Positions 60,783-64,000 of a stretch of DNA of 64,000 bases are shown here, in pieces. The position numbers and the translations under genes were made by a program. The stretch lies in assembly GCA_004794785.1 (NCBI GenBank), contig SJOL01008870.1, positions 344,500 to 408,499 on the forward strand, written 5' to 3'. The notes under the pieces are model-generated. The model saw only the letters and a program-made list of their open reading frames with translations. It was not told where the DNA came from and made no database searches. This stretch comes from Opisthorchis felineus. Taxonomy: Eukaryota; Platyhelminthes; Trematoda; Opisthorchiida; Opisthorchiidae. How positions within the stretch are numbered: position 1 is the stretch's first letter; each line of letters opens with the position of its first letter.

Positions 60783-63606
60783 CTAAAAGAGAAAAACTCG
60801 ATCTGTTCATTATCTGGAAATCATCGTCATCACAAAATAGTAGCACCAGACGAGGACACCGGGGGTCCACTGCTGTACAACCATATCAACCTGTTTCAAT
60901 AATCGAAAAAAAGAGATAGAAGACGGGGACGTAGAGCTAGCCTACCACAAACATCCGAGGGGTCTAAACCACAAGCACTCCGTCAGACAATCTAGACAGA
61001 AACTGACAACATGAACGCCACTGACATCGGTTACCTGCCATATCATTCAATATCTCCAGCCAAGCTCAGGGAGTCACTAGGACCCCATCCAGGAAAGAGA
61101 AAAGCACCAACGGCGCCCAAACTTTTCATAACATCCTTCATTCCCTACTGTTATACCAACTTCTGTCCAATTCTAAGTTTCCAACACTCCGAATTAGGCA
61201 CGGAAAACAACGCTCGTCTCAGCAGACAGCAACTCAGCATGCGTAGCACATGGACCAGCCACCTTAGCTTGCAGTGCTGAATAGATGCTTTGAGCGAGGT
61301 ACCCTCTGCAACACCCCAAAACCCGTCTCCTGATCACATTGCGAATTCGCTGGTTCCAGCAGATTCCAACTATACTTCTGGGATGTTATTGGTCAGAGAC
61401 CTGGGGATGTTCCAGATCCTCCACACGACGTGGCCAAGTCTCGCAGCCGTACAACAATACCGTCCGTACTGTAGCCTGATACACGCGTCCTTTGAGACCA
61501 CGTGAGATGCTTTTTTTGAGACCACAGGTGGCACAAATTGACAAAATCAATTCTGGCCTCTGAGATTTGCGCGTTCGCTACGTTTGTCACACTACCATCG
61601 GAGCTAATGCAACTTCCAAGAAATGCATAGTGTTCCACAGCTTCCGGTGTCACTCCTAGAGTTCTCAGAGGCATATTCAAAGACTGTAGTCCTGCAGCAT
61701 GACTGTACTCTGTAGAAGCAAAGCGCACGGCGAAGGACTGGATGACCTTGGTCGGTTTTTCAGGTAACGCTTGCACTTCCTGGTTATTTACAAAAAATGA
61801 GAACCATGATGTCTGCATACTCCAGGTCGACAAGGTTCTCGCTCGGAGTAATCCGAGAGACCTTTCAGCGTTCGTCTCTTTATCTCATCAAAAAAATTAG
61901 ACAAAAAGGAGAGAGTCGGCATCCTTGCCGGACACTGCTGTTTGTAGGAAGGTTTTTGGAGAGCTCCTTCCAACTATCACGCCCCCACAAGTATGTGAAT
62001 GCAAGCAGCGGATGATATTCAGGAAGGCCTCGGGCATAACCTGTTGCGCAAGCAAATTTATAAAAAAACCAGTCGATAGAATCGAACGCGCTCTTGAAGT
62101 CATGAGTTGCACACAATGTTTATCTGGAAGAGGCACAAATGAAAATTTATGTTGATAATCCGTATATATGGGGAAATTACGAGTACTTCCAGACCTGTTT
62201 GTGCAGTTTGGAGGCAACCCGCATATAGTAAACACAAACGTACTATGTGAAGGAGGGAGGGAGTGAGTAAGACCTGATAGCCCAACCAACGAGTTAACCC
62301 ATCAAACTCAGGGGAGTACAAAAACAATGTGCAATAAGAAACATGGTGAACACTAACCAGGTCCAATGGTTCGCTGACTTCAGCTCAGTTAATCAGCTAT
62401 AAACCATGTGCCAAGGATACGCCAATTTCCAGTAGCTCAGGGGTAAGTGAGGGAGGGGAAATTCAAGCGTTGAAGACGACGGCCCAATCAGATACTTGAT
62501 ATTGGGTCCCTCCAGTTGCCTGGTAAAATAGGGGATCGGGCAGCTGGGTACTGAAGGCAATAGCTCTGATGCAACAGCGCCAGTAGCTGAAAGACTGAGC
62601 CATGTCTGCCTGATTAACCGGACCTATGCCTTTCGAAGGGAAGCATGCAGCTGACAAGGCACGGCAGAGTAGTTTACTATAGACGTTTTCCAAATGGGAT
62701 GGGTGTCTGGACCGAGGTAAACTAAATCCCGCTGGAAGAAATGTCTGCAGAACTCGGTCACATAGGGGAAAGACAGTAAAAAACATAGAAAATACAAATG
62801 ACTACACACTAACAAATTCTAGTATTGTCGCGTATGACACATTTGTTTTGATCGGGTAGGCACGGGTACGTCACGCAGCATTGTCATTGTCAGGTGGTGG
62901 ATTCTTCTGACTGGCTTGGCTTTTAAGTGAAGTCTCATTTACGCTGACTGGGCGTTCCGCTAGCCGTTGAACGAATATATTAAACACTTGGAGCGTTTAT
63001 TCTACTTCGCACTCTGTATTTGGAAAAAGGCACACAAGATGATAGCAGTTCCCATTGTAGTTCAAAAAGGATGCTTCAGCAGAAGAGTGGCTGATCGTTC
63101 TCCGCAAACCATAATGTGAATCACTACATATTTGGAAAAGGGACATCCGAAAGAAAACGCTACCAGTACCGAGATGGGAGTACCAGCTGGTGATGATCGC
63201 GACCGTGCTGATCTACACAAACCCAGCAGCACCGTCAAACCGTCAAGCAAGTGCTCATAGGAGTCTTGTGATATTATCCCTTCTAAACCGCAGACGAAAG
63301 CTCCAAGCTTCACGATATGTTGTAAACCGAAATTCGATTCCGAGAAATAACAAAACAGACGAAGAAAGAAAGCCGAAAACCTTCCGACAGGCAGGTCAGT
63401 GAATAACTCGCCAAGGACAACGACGCTCTTACCGAAACACTTATATTTCCTTTATAAAACTAAAACTTACCACCAAATCGAGCTCGATCAGAATTGCTTT
63501 GCCCCGGAGGTCCTCTCTGGTTGTCAGCTTCAGCACCGACAGTACCACAAGTCATATGGTGCGTGCCCGACCATCCACTTGATGAACCAACATACTGGTA
63601 TCGATG
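60469..63606 (-). CDS. 3' end of a proline/serine-rich gene (two exons seen; 5' part outside the window)
   Basis: I infer two joined exons on the minus strand: 63606-63471 and 60782-60469, with an intron of 2688 nt that contains RTE copy B. The upstream exon ends in phase 1 at a strong donor (GGTG then gtaagt). The downstream exon begins in phase 1 after a strong pyrimidine tract and AG, so the join keeps the frame and makes GAC (Asp). Together they give about 149 residues: a Gly/Ser/Arg-rich first part and a Pro/Ser/Thr/Glu-rich second part with a run of six prolines. No family was recognised. The composition suggests a disordered, possibly cytoskeletal or scaffold protein, but that is inference. 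The gene continues beyond the right end of the window, and I did not find the preceding exon. Confidence 0.6.
61000..62160 (-). mobile_element. RTE-type non-LTR retrotransposon, 5'-truncated copy B
   Basis: Only the RT half is present, on the minus strand, which is the usual outcome of target-primed reverse transcription that stops early. Reading down from 62.15 kb: a degraded [13 protein letters not shown] block and [10 protein letters not shown] (about 61.89-62.1 kb), [14 protein letters not shown] (about 61.8 kb), [14 protein letters not shown] (about 61.6 kb), and a tail reading [11 protein letters not shown] (about 61.22 kb). The endonuclease is absent above 62.2 kb. It shares the NNQEVQA spacer after the palm with copy A, so these two are closer to each other than to copy C. 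It sits inside the last intron of the minus-strand gene at 60.5-63.6 kb. Confidence 0.85.
61190..62120 (-). pseudogene. RTE reverse transcriptase remnant (copy B)
   Basis: The longest open segment is at about 61393-61833 (minus) and covers the thumb-side region with [25 protein letters not shown] and [15 protein letters not shown]. Its upstream neighbour in another frame (about 61880-62116) gives [11 protein letters not shown] and the B-box [10 protein letters not shown]. The palm motif at about 61807-61823 reads EYADI, so the second catalytic aspartate is missing. At least two frame changes separate these blocks. Confidence 0.85.
62165..63465. other. intron of the proline-rich gene above RTE copy B
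   Basis: This part of the intron has a slightly higher GC content near 62.4-62.75 kb and a minus-strand open frame at 62463-62786 that does not match RTE motifs or have good splice sites. I see nothing else in it. Confidence 0.4.
63471..63606 (-). CDS. penultimate exon of the proline-rich gene
   Basis: The minus-strand open frame is bounded by an acceptor (cacgctatctgcgacag) and a strong donor (GGTG then gtaagt). It encodes about 45 residues rich in Gly, Ser, Gln and Arg (for example [16 protein letters not shown] and SNSDRARFG). The exon ends in phase 1, matching the terminal exon. A second possible acceptor 12 nt downstream would shorten it slightly. The frame is open further upstream, so the exact start is uncertain. 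Confidence 0.6.
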
Positions 63607-64000
63607 CTGTCGCAGATAGCGTGGAAAACGTAAATTTATTTTGTGCAATTCCGAAGAAAGTAAGTAATCAGAACCGAACTTGTTTGTCAACTAAGAGTAC
63701 ACTAAAGTTTGAATTATGATAAACAAGCCAGTGCCACCAGTTTCGACGAAGATTCTGAGCGTTCACTTTAAACAAAAATATTCGTAGTTAGGACAAATCT
63801 TAAACGGTACAGTTGAGCACAAAGACCCTAAAATGCCCACTGGCGAGACCAGTCGAAAACGACTGACGACGGGGGATACTGCAGTGTTGGAACGGCTCTA
63901 GGAATAGTATTTGAGTTGAACTTTTGACTTTAAAACAGGAATACGCAATCAGGGGGTCCAGAAAAGTGGGGAATTTCTCAGTAACAGGAATCTGACAGGA

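Noticed and set aside
1..64000. Bacterial features such as operons, CRISPR arrays, Shine-Dalgarno sites or prophage
   Set aside because: There are no long dense coding regions, spliced signals fit a eukaryote, and the repeats are LINE, SINE and microsatellite types.

Overview
This is a eukaryotic genomic window, AT-rich (about 59-60% A+T by eye), with a 777-base assembly gap at 35226-36002. The organism is probably a flatworm, most likely a digenean trematode. The main reason is three decayed copies of an RTE-type non-LTR retrotransposon whose endonuclease and reverse-transcriptase motifs match, from memory, the elements common in Schistosoma, Fasciola and Opisthorchis genomes. Pieces of a tRNA-derived SINE resembling flatworm SINEs support this. 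There is no sign of bacterial operons, CRISPR arrays, rRNA genes or an intact tRNA gene. Most of the window is intron or intergenic sequence, and most long open frames in it are no longer than chance predicts at this base composition.

Layout. (1) About 2.95-5.7 kb, minus: near full-length dead RTE copy A. (2) About 13.2-14.3 kb, plus: the 3' end of a spliced gene, including a 57-nt intron with matching phase. (3) About 11.3, 23.6 and 40.9-41.1 kb: SINE pieces that share a 3' tail. (4) About 17.3-21.2 kb, plus: a candidate compact gene with some introns of about 60-155 nt, ending at an AATAAA. (5) About 24.2-27.1 kb, minus: near full-length RTE copy C, containing a 51-nt near-perfect hairpin. 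(6) About 33.2-57.1 kb, plus: a candidate long gene whose exons cross the gap and keep phase from 36.0 kb to a stop at 57.1 kb, with one intron of about 17.6 kb. (7) About 60.5-63.6 kb, minus: the 3' end of a proline/serine-rich gene, with RTE copy B (about 61.0-62.2 kb) inside its last intron on the same strand.

How sure. The retroelements rest on recognisable protein motifs and are solid. The exon calls rest on splice-site quality, open frame, phase agreement and protein-like composition only. I recognised no protein family for any of the four genes, so their functions are unknown. RNA-seq or a protein search would settle them. The two gene 3' ends at 13.9-14.3 kb and 60.5-63.6 kb are the best supported.
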